Shown in pieces: positions 1-5,351 of a stretch of 9,957 nucleotides of DNA. The number at the start of each line of letters is the position of its first letter. The stretch's first letter is position 1. The stretch covers positions 1 through 9,957 of the forward strand of contig CAIZGZ010000217.1 of the NCBI GenBank assembly GCA_903932695.1, read 5' to 3'. The stretch comes from an uncultured Actinomycetes bacterium (lineage in GTDB: Bacteria; Actinomycetota; Actinomycetes; Nanopelagicales; Nanopelagicaceae). A program made the position numbers and the translations under genes. Under the pieces are notes generated by a model that was not told where the DNA came from, did not search any database, and saw only the letters and a list, made by a program, of their open reading frames with translations.

Positions 1-393
1 ATCTGTACCAAATGACCAACCAATAACCCAGAGCTCTTTTACGTGGAGTTCGTTGAAGCAGAAATCGATGGCAGCAAGTACATCGTGCTTCTCTTCGCCG
101 CCATTATCAAAGACGCCTTCGGAGGTTCCGGCCTCACTCGTAGTGCCACGAGTATTAAATCGAATGACCTCGATACCCGCCATCGCAGGTAACCGGTTAG
201 CCGCCTTCTTATAAACATGGCTATCCATCATGCCGCCACCGCTGGGATTAGGGTGAAGGCAGAGCAGCGATGCGTGGGTGGCGCCGAGTGGGGTCGCAAC
301 TTCCCCGATTAATGAGAGGCCGTCGCTGGTTCGGATCGTGATGGGGCGGCGATTAGCCGGCAAAATACTGCTTGGACGTATTAACTCTGGCAC
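1..393 (-). CDS. alpha/beta hydrolase (N-terminal part, runs off left edge)
   Basis: This is the N-terminal 131 codons of an alpha/beta-fold hydrolase; the gene continues past the left edge. On the minus strand the frame is open from the TAA at 405-403 to position 1. I chose the GTG at 393 because it gives an N-terminus beginning MPELIRPSSILPANRR, which matches my memory of actinobacterial members of this group, and because a -10 element lies exactly 6 bases upstream. Visible features are the HPNPSGGGMMDSH oxyanion-type segment from His47, the RFNTRGTTSEAGTSEG strand-loop, and the nucleophile elbow GWSFG with Ser127 just before the edge. The acid and His of the triad lie outside the window. 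It resembles the COG2945-type hydrolases (dienelactone hydrolase-like, cytoplasmic). The substrate is not predictable. It is divergent from the aldehyde dehydrogenase. Confidence 0.85.
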   Translation of the reverse strand, partial: MPELIRPSSILPANRRPITIRTSDGLSLIGEVATPLGATHASLLCLHPNPSGGGMMDSHVYKKAANRLPAMAGIEVIRFNTRGTTSEAGTSEGVFDNGGEEKHDVLAAIDFCFNELHVKELWVIGWSFGTD

Positions 394-409
394 GAAATAA
401 GTTTAGTCT
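381..409 (+). promoter_or_regulatory. promoter of the aldehyde dehydrogenase gene (leaderless type)
   Basis: A -35-like TTAACT (381-386) and a -10 TAGTCT (404-409) are separated by 17 bases. The -10 ends 6 bases before the ATG at 416, which places the transcript start at the start codon. No ribosome binding site precedes the ATG. The -35 lies inside the first codons of the divergent hydrolase gene. Confidence 0.55.
400..405 (-). promoter_or_regulatory. -10 element of the hydrolase gene (leaderless type)
   Basis: On the minus strand TAAACT (405 to 400) fits TANNNT and ends 6 bases before the GTG at 393, so transcription would begin at or next to the start codon. No convincing Shine-Dalgarno sequence is suitably spaced, and I see no good -35. 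The element shares its first two bases with the opposite-strand -10 at 404-409. Confidence 0.5.
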
Positions 410-415
410 TACTCC

Positions 416-1861
416 ATGAGCACTCTTATCTCTTACTCTCCTCGTACCGGCGAAGAGATCGGTCGCTACATCGACTCCTCTGCGGAGCAGGTCCAGGAGG
501 CTGTCGCCCGAGCCCAGATCGGTGCCAAACATTGGCAGGCGATTGGCTTCGGTGGCCGCAAGGCGATCTTGAAGCAATGGGCGGCGTTGATCGGCTCACG
601 TATGGATGAGATCGCAGAGTTGATTGCAGCCGAGACCGGCAAACCTAAGAGCGATGCCATGCTCGAAATCTCCCTCACTCTTTCGCACTTAAGCTGGGCG
701 GCGAAGAAGGCCCCACGTTACTTGGGCACATCACGCCGTGCGCCAGGAATTTTGCTGGCCAATATGAGCGCTAAAGTTGAACACGTCCCCTACGGTGTTG
801 TGGGAGTCATTGGGCCTTGGAATTATCCGATCTTCACCCCGATGGGATCGATCGCCTACGCACTTGCGGCTGGAAACGCGGTTGTCTTTAAGCCCAGCGA
901 GTTCACACCAGGTGTTGGCCACTGGTTGGGCGAGACTTTCAATCAAGTCGCCCCCAACGCAAATGTCTTCTTTGTCGTCACCGGCGGAGCGGAGACCGGC
1001 GTGGCATTAACACATAGCGCAATCAATAAATTGGCATTTACGGGTTCAACTGCGACCGCTAAGAAAGTTGCTGCTGCGTGTGCAACGCGAATGATCCCGG
1101 TGGTCCTGGAATGCGGTGGTACTGATCCTGCAATTATTGATGCAGATGCCGATATCGCACGAGCAGCTGAGAATGTGCTCTGGGGAGCAATGTCGAATGC
1201 CGGTCAGACTTGTATCGGGATGGAACGGGTCTATGTGCACGAAGCGGTGGCAGATCAATTCATCGCGCAGATCGTTGCCATGGGATCAGAACTCAAAGCT
1301 GGCGTTAATTACGGACCTGCGACCATGCCATCTCAACTAAAAGTTATTGATGCGCATATTCAAGACGCGGCGCAGAGAGGTGCGACTTTCTTGCTAGGTA
1401 GCGCCAGCTCAGTCCAGCCGCCATTCGTGGAGCCAACGATCATTACCGACCTTGCCGAAGAGAGCCTGGCAATTAGCGAAGAGACATTTGGGCCAACGCT
1501 GACCATCACCCGAGTTGCTTCGATGGCCGATGCGATTGCGAAATCCAATGCAAGCAAATACGGCTTAGGTGCATCCGTCTGGTCAAAACGCAATGGCCAA
1601 ACGATCGCGTCACAACTCGAGTGCGGCATGGTCTCGATCAACTCTGTGATCGCCTTTGCCGGTGTATCAACCCTGCCCTTTGGTGGAACGAAAGACAGTG
1701 GTTATGGTCGGATTCATGGACCAGAAGGTCTGCGTGAGTTCACCTATATGCGCTCTGTCGTCGGGCCGATCTTTAACTTACCGATCACCTTCACCACCTT
1801 TAAGCGCAGCGCCTTTGCCGACAAGGTAGTCAAGAATGCGAGTAAATTCCTCGCGCGATAG
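416..1861 (+). CDS. NAD(P)-dependent aldehyde dehydrogenase
   Basis: A full-length 481-residue aldehyde dehydrogenase, cytosolic, oxidising an aldehyde to the acid with NAD(P). Conserved parts in order are GPWNYP with Asn136 (oxyanion), FKPSE with Lys159 (cofactor ribose), the Rossmann segment FTGST at 208-212, general base Glu232 in LECGG, nucleophile Cys266 in NAGQTCIG, Glu356 in ETFGP, and PFGGTKDSGYGR near the C-terminus. Two small departures from the common pattern are Ala215 where the GSTxxG motif usually has Gly, and Cys instead of Leu in the E-L-G-G motif. The substrate is not determined; the GQTCIGMERVYV type recalls succinate-semialdehyde dehydrogenase-like enzymes of actinobacteria, but I do not assign it. 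It is transcribed alone, divergent from a hydrolase and convergent with the zinc-site gene. Confidence 0.95.
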   Translation: MSTLISYSPRTGEEIGRYIDSSAEQVQEAVARAQIGAKHWQAIGFGGRKAILKQWAALIGSRMDEIAELIAAETGKPKSDAMLEISLTLSHLSWAAKKAPRYLGTSRRAPGILLANMSAKVEHVPYGVVGVIGPWNYPIFTPMGSIAYALAAGNAVVFKPSEFTPGVGHWLGETFNQVAPNANVFFVVTGGAETGVALTHSAINKLAFTGSTATAKKVAAACATRMIPVVLECGGTDPAIIDADADIARAAENVLWGAMSNAGQTCIGMERVYVHEAVADQFIAQIVAMGSELKAGVNYGPATMPSQLKVIDAHIQDAAQRGATFLLGSASSVQPPFVEPTIITDLAEESLAISEETFGPTLTITRVASMADAIAKSNASKYGLGASVWSKRNGQTIASQLECGMVSINSVIAFAGVSTLPFGGTKDSGYGRIHGPEGLREFTYMRSVVGPIFNLPITFTTFKRSAFADKVVKNASKFLAR

Positions 1862-1872
1862 CGTGAACTATT

Positions 1873-1900
1873 TCGTTACTAGTTCTTGGGTTAGTAACGA
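1873..1900. terminator. hairpin at the convergent gene junction, possible weak bidirectional terminator
   Basis: Perfect 9-bp inverted repeat TCGTTACTA (1873-1881) and TAGTAACGA (1892-1900) with a 10-base loop, 11 bases past the dehydrogenase stop. No T-run follows on either strand, so intrinsic termination would be weak. The right arm covers the last codons and stop of the opposite gene. Confidence 0.35.
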
Positions 1901-2229
1901 GGCGCATTTCTGCTGCGCTCGGTATTAGGCCGACGCTGATCTTTCTTTGCCCAGCACGCAGTATGCCAATGTCGACGTGAATCGATATCGTCATCAATCC
2001 AAGCAACGATATGTGGGGTTGCGGTAGGTATGAGTTGGTCGCACCCCGGGCAGCGATACGGTTTCGTGGAGCTCGAACCCGTGATTTTCCGGACCGAGTA
2101 GATCCCCTCGTGGTGCTCTTCAATGGTGTGAAATGAGGTCGCGGGATCCCGATCAGACTCTGGGCGGCCACCCTTGCGGTTGGGCTTAGGGTGATTTCTA
2201 CGCGGGCTCACCCCACTATTCTCGCGCAT
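1891..2229 (-). CDS. small conserved actinobacterial protein with Cys/His zinc-type site
   Basis: A 112-residue soluble protein of unknown function. Its basic, probably disordered N-terminus (about 1-50, rich in Arg, Lys, Pro, His) leads into a compact core: VRKITGSSSTKPYRC, then Cys60 and Cys63 in CPGCDQ, His73, and RRHWHTACW with His87, His89 and Cys92. The CxxC plus HxHxxC arrangement looks like a zinc-binding site. From memory, proteins with this core are widespread in actinobacteria, often carrying the uninformative name 'ATP/GTP-binding protein'; no P-loop is visible here, so I do not use that name. The ATG at 2229 is supported by a -10 element exactly 6 bases upstream. It is convergent with the dehydrogenase and divergent from the ABC operon. 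An overlapping minus-strand frame at 1830-2171 has no such pattern. Confidence 0.75.
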   Translation of the reverse strand: MRENSGVSPRRNHPKPNRKGGRPESDRDPATSFHTIEEHHEGIYSVRKITGSSSTKPYRCPGCDQLIPTATPHIVAWIDDDIDSRRHWHTACWAKKDQRRPNTERSRNAPRY

Positions 2230-2235
2230 TTGCGC

Positions 2236-2241
2236 AGAATA
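2236..2241 (-). promoter_or_regulatory. -10 element of the zinc-site gene (leaderless type)
   Basis: TATTCT on the minus strand (2241 to 2236) fits TANNNT and is followed by exactly 6 bases before the ATG at 2229. There is no Shine-Dalgarno sequence and no clear -35. Confidence 0.5.
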
Positions 2242-2243
2242 AT

Positions 2244-2249
2244 TAACTT
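2244..2249 (+). promoter_or_regulatory. possible -10 element of the ABC operon
   Basis: TAACTT fits TANNNT. Transcription would start near 2256 and give a leader of about 24 bases that contains the purine-rich GAGAGAA (2266-2272) before the ATG at 2280. No good -35 is seen. The element sits 2 bases from the opposite-strand -10 at 2236-2241. Confidence 0.35.
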
Positions 2250-2279
2250 GAAATTGCTTGGGTGCGAGAGAATAGAGCC

Positions 2280-3128
2280 ATGGTTCTGGCTATCGATGTA
2301 CGCGGTTTGGTCAAGGAGTACGAAGGTCGACGCGTCGTTGACGGGATTGACCTACAGGTTGAATCCGGTGAGATCTTTGCCATCCTCGGCCCCAACGGAG
2401 CCGGCAAGACAACAACGGTTGAAATTCTCGAGGGTTATCGCAACCGAGATGGTGGCGATGTCACAGTGCTTGGAACTGACCCAGGATCCCTCGGGGTACA
2501 CGCCGCCACCTGGCGTAATCGAATCGGCATCGTGCTTCAATCAACCGGCGATGTTGGTGACCTCACCGTGCGTGAGACGGTTCACCATTTTTCACACTAT
2601 TACAGCAAGCCTCGCAATCCAGAAGAGGTGATTGACCTCGTAGGACTGAGAGAAAAGGTCGATGATCGAGTCGGTAATCTCTCTGGCGGTCAACGCCGTC
2701 GCCTTGATGTAGCTCTCGGAATTATCGGTTCACCCGAGATTCTCTTTCTCGATGAACCAACCACCGGCTTTGATCCAGAAGCGCGACGTGCGTTCTGGGA
2801 GTTGATCTTGGCGCTGAAGGCGGCTGGCACAACTATTGTGCTCACGACTCACTATCTCGATGAAGCCGAAGCCCTCGCCGATCGGGTTGCGGTCATTCAA
2901 GGCGGAAAAATTCTTGAGATCTCGACTCCCGAAAAGTTAGGTGGTCGGGCTAGTGCTAAAGCGCGTATCAGCTGGTTGCAAGATGGGGTTGTGCAACAAG
3001 TCGAGAGCGATGACCCAACAAAGGAAGTCATAGCGCTGAGTGCCAAATTTGGCGGCGAGGTACCAGAGCTTGAGGTTCGTCGACCATCGCTAGAAGATAT
3101 TTATCTGAGAATGATTGAGGGTAAGTGA
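2280..3128 (+). CDS. ABC-2 type transporter, ATP-binding protein
   Basis: A 282-residue ATPase of the DrrA-like multidrug/antibiotic exporter type; it powers the membrane partner encoded next. Motifs in order are Walker A GPNGAGKTT (37-45), Q-loop Gln87 in GIVLQS, signature LSGGQRRR (134-141), Walker B LFLDEP with Asp158 and Glu159, D-loop region, and switch His191 in LTTHYLDEAEA. The C-terminus ends PSLEDIYLRMIEGK, usual for this subfamily. I prefer the ATG at 2280 over the in-frame GTG at 2262 because the extra six residues precede the normal N-terminus of the fold and the GAGAGAA at 2266-2272 can serve the ATG. The stop overlaps the next start (TGATG). The substrate is unknown. Confidence 0.93.
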   Translation: MVLAIDVRGLVKEYEGRRVVDGIDLQVESGEIFAILGPNGAGKTTTVEILEGYRNRDGGDVTVLGTDPGSLGVHAATWRNRIGIVLQSTGDVGDLTVRETVHHFSHYYSKPRNPEEVIDLVGLREKVDDRVGNLSGGQRRRLDVALGIIGSPEILFLDEPTTGFDPEARRAFWELILALKAAGTTIVLTTHYLDEAEALADRVAVIQGGKILEISTPEKLGGRASAKARISWLQDGVVQQVESDDPTKEVIALSAKFGGEVPELEVRRPSLEDIYLRMIEGK

Positions 3129-3910
3129 TGAAAACTCTTCGACTTGGCATCTTGCGCGGCAATATGGAGATCAAGCAATTCCTACGTCGCCGCGAATCTG
3201 TCGTCTTTACGCTCTTCTTTCCGGTCCTGCTGCTCTTTATCTTTGGCTCAGTTTTTAAGAATTCGATCGCGCCAGGTGTCTCGTTTAGTCAGTACTTTGT
3301 TGCCGGAATGATTGCCTCTGGCCTGGTCAATACCGGCTTCCAAAGCATCGCGATCAACATTCCGATGGAGCGCGAACTAGGTGCGCTGAAGCGATTGCGC
3401 GGCACTCCCCTTTCACCGGTCTCGTTTTTTATCGGTAAAACGATCATGGTCTTTGCCACAATGGCGATACAAGTATTTCTCTTGCTCTTCTTTGGCGCTC
3501 TTCTCTTCCATCTCCACCTCCCAACATCTGGCGGGTTGTGGCTGAGATTTACCTGGTTGGTTCTACTGGGAAGCGGCTGCTCCACTGTGTTGGGCATCGC
3601 GATGTCATCGATCATCAAGAGTGGTCGAGGCGCCGCAGCGGTGGTTTCACCGCTTGTCATCATCTTGCAATTCATTAGTGGCGTCTTCTTTGTCTTCTCC
3701 CAACTACCAGGCTGGATGCAGAAGTTTGCTGCGATCTTCCCACTCAAGTGGCTGACCCAAGGGATGCGCTCTGTCTTCTTACCCAAGAGTTTTGCTTCGC
3801 AAGAGGTTGCTCATAGCTGGGAGATTGGCCGCACCTCGGTTGTACTCGGCATCTGGTTGGTCGTGGGAACCCTGCTCGCCATTCGCTCCTTTAAGTGGTC
3901 CAAGCAGTAA
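3128..3910 (+). CDS. ABC-2 type transporter, permease
   Basis: A 260-residue integral membrane partner of the preceding ATPase, of the DrrB/ABC-2 family. About six hydrophobic segments are visible, near residues 24-42, 57-77, 102-124, 137-157, 170-190 and 232-252. The cytoplasmic stretch MERELGALKRLRGTPLS after the second segment is the typical coupling region of this family. The ATG at 3128 overlaps the ATPase stop by one base and has GAGGG about 8 bases upstream; a GTG one codon earlier is a weaker choice. The stop TAA overlaps the next ATG (TAATG), indicating translational coupling to the secreted protein. The transported molecule cannot be predicted. Confidence 0.93.
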   Translation: MKTLRLGILRGNMEIKQFLRRRESVVFTLFFPVLLLFIFGSVFKNSIAPGVSFSQYFVAGMIASGLVNTGFQSIAINIPMERELGALKRLRGTPLSPVSFFIGKTIMVFATMAIQVFLLLFFGALLFHLHLPTSGGLWLRFTWLVLLGSGCSTVLGIAMSSIIKSGRGAAAVVSPLVIILQFISGVFFVFSQLPGWMQKFAAIFPLKWLTQGMRSVFLPKSFASQEVAHSWEIGRTSVVLGIWLVVGTLLAIRSFKWSKQ

Positions 3911-4683
3911 TGCGTAGAGCAATCATTGTCGGAGTGCTGGCAGCAAGCCTGCTTGGCGTAACTGCTTCGCACGCTGCAACAGCCAAACCGACAGCTAAGC
4001 CAACCATCAAGACGGCTGTTAAACCAGCCGCTAAGCCATCGTCGAAAGCAACTGCTAAGCCAACTGCTAAGGCCACCACGAAGCCAACGACACATAAGGC
4101 CGTTGTTCATCACTATTACTATCGCCCGCGTCCGCGGATTGGGGTTGCGCCATCACCCGCTGCGCAGTGGCCACCACAAGGATTTACGCCATCACCATCA
4201 AAGAGCGTCTATGCGCGCGTACCTAGCGGTCAAGAGTTATTGGGGATTCTCTCTGCCAGCCAATCACCATCCCAGGCAGTGAATCAGTGTGCTCCAGATC
4301 CGAAAAATCCTTCGCTCCAAGCTGTTGGCTGTGGCGCAGTGCTTGCTGCTTCTGCAACTGGCTGTTCGTGGTGGGAGGTAACATCAGATCTGCGCGGACC
4401 GGATCCAACAAATAGCGCGAGCATTATCACCCTCGGTTCGCTACGCACGCTCTCTGCTGGAACCGCAGCGCATAGCGTGAGCGCAATTATTCTCGTGAGT
4501 GGAGTTCCGTTGGTCAACGGCTTGAAGTTTTCGAATATTCAAGTGATCTGTCACCCAGATCAAACCAATGAGAACGTTCCGAGTGATAATTTCACTCCGG
4601 CTCCCGGTGTCGACTTCATACCTGCGCCAACTCCGACTGCGACGCCGGCGCCAAGTCCTACGCCATCGGCCAGCAACTCTTAA
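3910..4683 (+). CDS. secreted protein with lysine-every-fourth-residue repeat, unknown function
   Basis: A 257-residue protein that I do not recognise. It has a classical signal peptide: MRR, hydrophobic core about 4-19, and likely cleavage after Ala22 (SHA/AT). Next comes a low-complexity stretch with Lys at 26, 30, 34, 38, 42, 46, 50, 54 and 58, mostly as KPTA-like units. A short basic-aromatic patch HHYYYRPRPR follows (67-76), then a probably folded region about 100-218 with four cysteines (127, 141, 152, 214), and a Pro/Thr/Ser/Ala-rich tail (229-257). Export and later oxidation of the cysteines is plausible; the repeat and tail look like extracellular or wall-spanning linkers. The ATG at 3910 overlaps the permease stop; a GTG at 3895 would only add five residues in front of the signal peptide. 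It is the last gene of the exporter operon. Confidence 0.8.
   Translation: MRRAIIVGVLAASLLGVTASHAATAKPTAKPTIKTAVKPAAKPSSKATAKPTAKATTKPTTHKAVVHHYYYRPRPRIGVAPSPAAQWPPQGFTPSPSKSVYARVPSGQELLGILSASQSPSQAVNQCAPDPKNPSLQAVGCGAVLAASATGCSWWEVTSDLRGPDPTNSASIITLGSLRTLSAGTAAHSVSAIILVSGVPLVNGLKFSNIQVICHPDQTNENVPSDNFTPAPGVDFIPAPTPTATPAPSPTPSASNS
3985..4092 (+). repeat. degenerate 12-bp coding repeat (K-x-x-x units)
   Basis: Nine consecutive 12-base units, each beginning with a Lys codon, encode residues 26-61 of the secreted protein. GCTAAGCCA recurs at 3994, 4030 and 4054, and GCTAAGGCC at 4066. The units are diverged at DNA level while the four-residue lysine spacing is kept without a break. Confidence 0.75.
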
Positions 4684-5259
4684 TTAACGATTAGCTCCGG
4701 GAACCCAGAGCACATCACCAATCTCTTTGTTGGAGACTCGAGCAATCACAAAGAGTAGATCTGAGAGTCGGTTTAAATACTTTGCGGTGAGCGGATTAAC
4801 ACCAGCACCAAATGAGTGAATTGCATGCCAGGTAGAGCGCTCAGCACGACGAACAACTGTGCGCGAGACATGAAGTAACGAGGCAGCAGGAGTTCCGGAT
4901 GGCAGGACAAAAGAGCGAAGCGGTTCGAGTGACGCGTTGTAAAGATCAATCTGTTCCTCAAGATAGGTCACCTGAGTATCGAGAACTCGCAGCGGCTCAT
5001 GCGGTGGGTTGTCGATTACGGGAGTGCAGAGATCTGCGCCAACATCAAAGAGGTCGTTCTGGATACGTACCAAGAGCTTGGTGATCGCTTCGTCGGTAAT
5101 CCCACCGAGTGAGAGCACAACGCCGATAGTGGAGTTAGCCTCATCAACGTCGGCATATGCCTCAAGACGTGGATCATTTTTCGAGGTACGACTCATATCC
5201 CCCAAAGAGGTTGTGCCATCATCGCCGGTTTTTGTATAGATACGCGTCAGATTAACCAT
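4684..5259 (-). CDS. cob(I)alamin adenosyltransferase, PduO type
   Basis: A 191-residue enzyme that transfers the adenosyl group of ATP to cob(I)alamin to make adenosylcobalamin; the family acts as a cytosolic trimer. Family motifs are present: TKTGDDGTTSLGD (9-21) at the ATP site, DVDEANSTIG (37-46), FVLPSG (117-122), RRAER (137-141) and NPLTAKYLNRLSDLLF (155-170). Length is normal. The ATG at 5259 gives the expected MVNLTRIYTKTGD start and has a leaderless -10 element exactly 6 bases upstream. The gene is divergent from murA, the same pairing I recall from mycobacteria. Its stop directly abuts the stop of the secreted-protein gene, with no bases between. Confidence 0.95.
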   Translation of the reverse strand: MVNLTRIYTKTGDDGTTSLGDMSRTSKNDPRLEAYADVDEANSTIGVVLSLGGITDEAITKLLVRIQNDLFDVGADLCTPVIDNPPHEPLRVLDTQVTYLEEQIDLYNASLEPLRSFVLPSGTPAASLLHVSRTVVRRAERSTWHAIHSFGAGVNPLTAKYLNRLSDLLFVIARVSNKEIGDVLWVPGANR

Positions 5260-5265
5260 GAGGTG

Positions 5266-5271
5266 AGCCTA
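5266..5271 (-). promoter_or_regulatory. -10 element of the adenosyltransferase gene (leaderless type)
   Basis: TAGGCT on the minus strand (5271 to 5266) fits TANNNT and ends exactly 6 bases before the ATG at 5259. No clear -35 lies 16-18 bases further upstream. No cobalamin riboswitch fits in so short a leader. Confidence 0.45.
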
Positions 5272-5296
5272 TTCGAGCGGGTACGATCAGACCAGT

Positions 5297-5302
5297 TAAA
5301 AT
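5297..5302 (+). promoter_or_regulatory. possible -10 element of murA
   Basis: TAAAAT is close to the consensus TATAAT and would start transcription near 5309, leaving a leader of about 43 bases. The -35 position is poor. The leader ends with AAGGTAGGAAG (5341-5351), a ribosome binding site for the murA ATG at 5352, so murA is not leaderless. Confidence 0.4.
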
Positions 5303-5351
5303 AGGAAACCAGCCAGATCAACCCAGGCCAGCCCAATAAGAAGGTAGGAAG

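Noticed and set aside
1830..2171. Minus-strand open frame of 113 codons overlapping the zinc-site gene
   Set aside because: It shares the region with the 1891-2229 frame, which has a patterned Cys/His core and a well-placed -10. This frame has no recognisable motif and overlaps the end of the dehydrogenase gene.
2262..2279. GTG at 2262 as start of the ABC ATPase
   Set aside because: It adds only MRENRA before the normal N-terminus, and the GAGAGAA purine run fits the ATG at 2280 better. It is not excluded.
2191..2631. Plus-strand open frame of 146 codons across the start of the ABC ATPase
   Set aside because: It is out of frame with the intact ATPase, contains its Walker A region in the wrong frame, and has no family features.
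3289..3786. Antisense open frame of 165 codons inside the permease gene
   Set aside because: It is long, but it lies entirely opposite a well-supported membrane protein and shows no motif or start signal.
3895..3909. GTG at 3895 as start of the secreted protein
   Set aside because: It would lie inside the permease gene and place five residues before a well-formed signal peptide that begins MRR at 3910.
2280..4683. ABC operon as a bacteriocin or antibiotic self-protection cluster
   Set aside because: No biosynthetic or precursor-peptide gene is nearby, and the third gene has an ordinary signal peptide rather than a double-glycine leader.
5260..5351. Possible cobalamin riboswitch between the adenosyltransferase gene and murA
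   Set aside because: The gap is 92 bases, the adenosyltransferase transcript seems leaderless, and no B12-box-like conserved sequence is visible.
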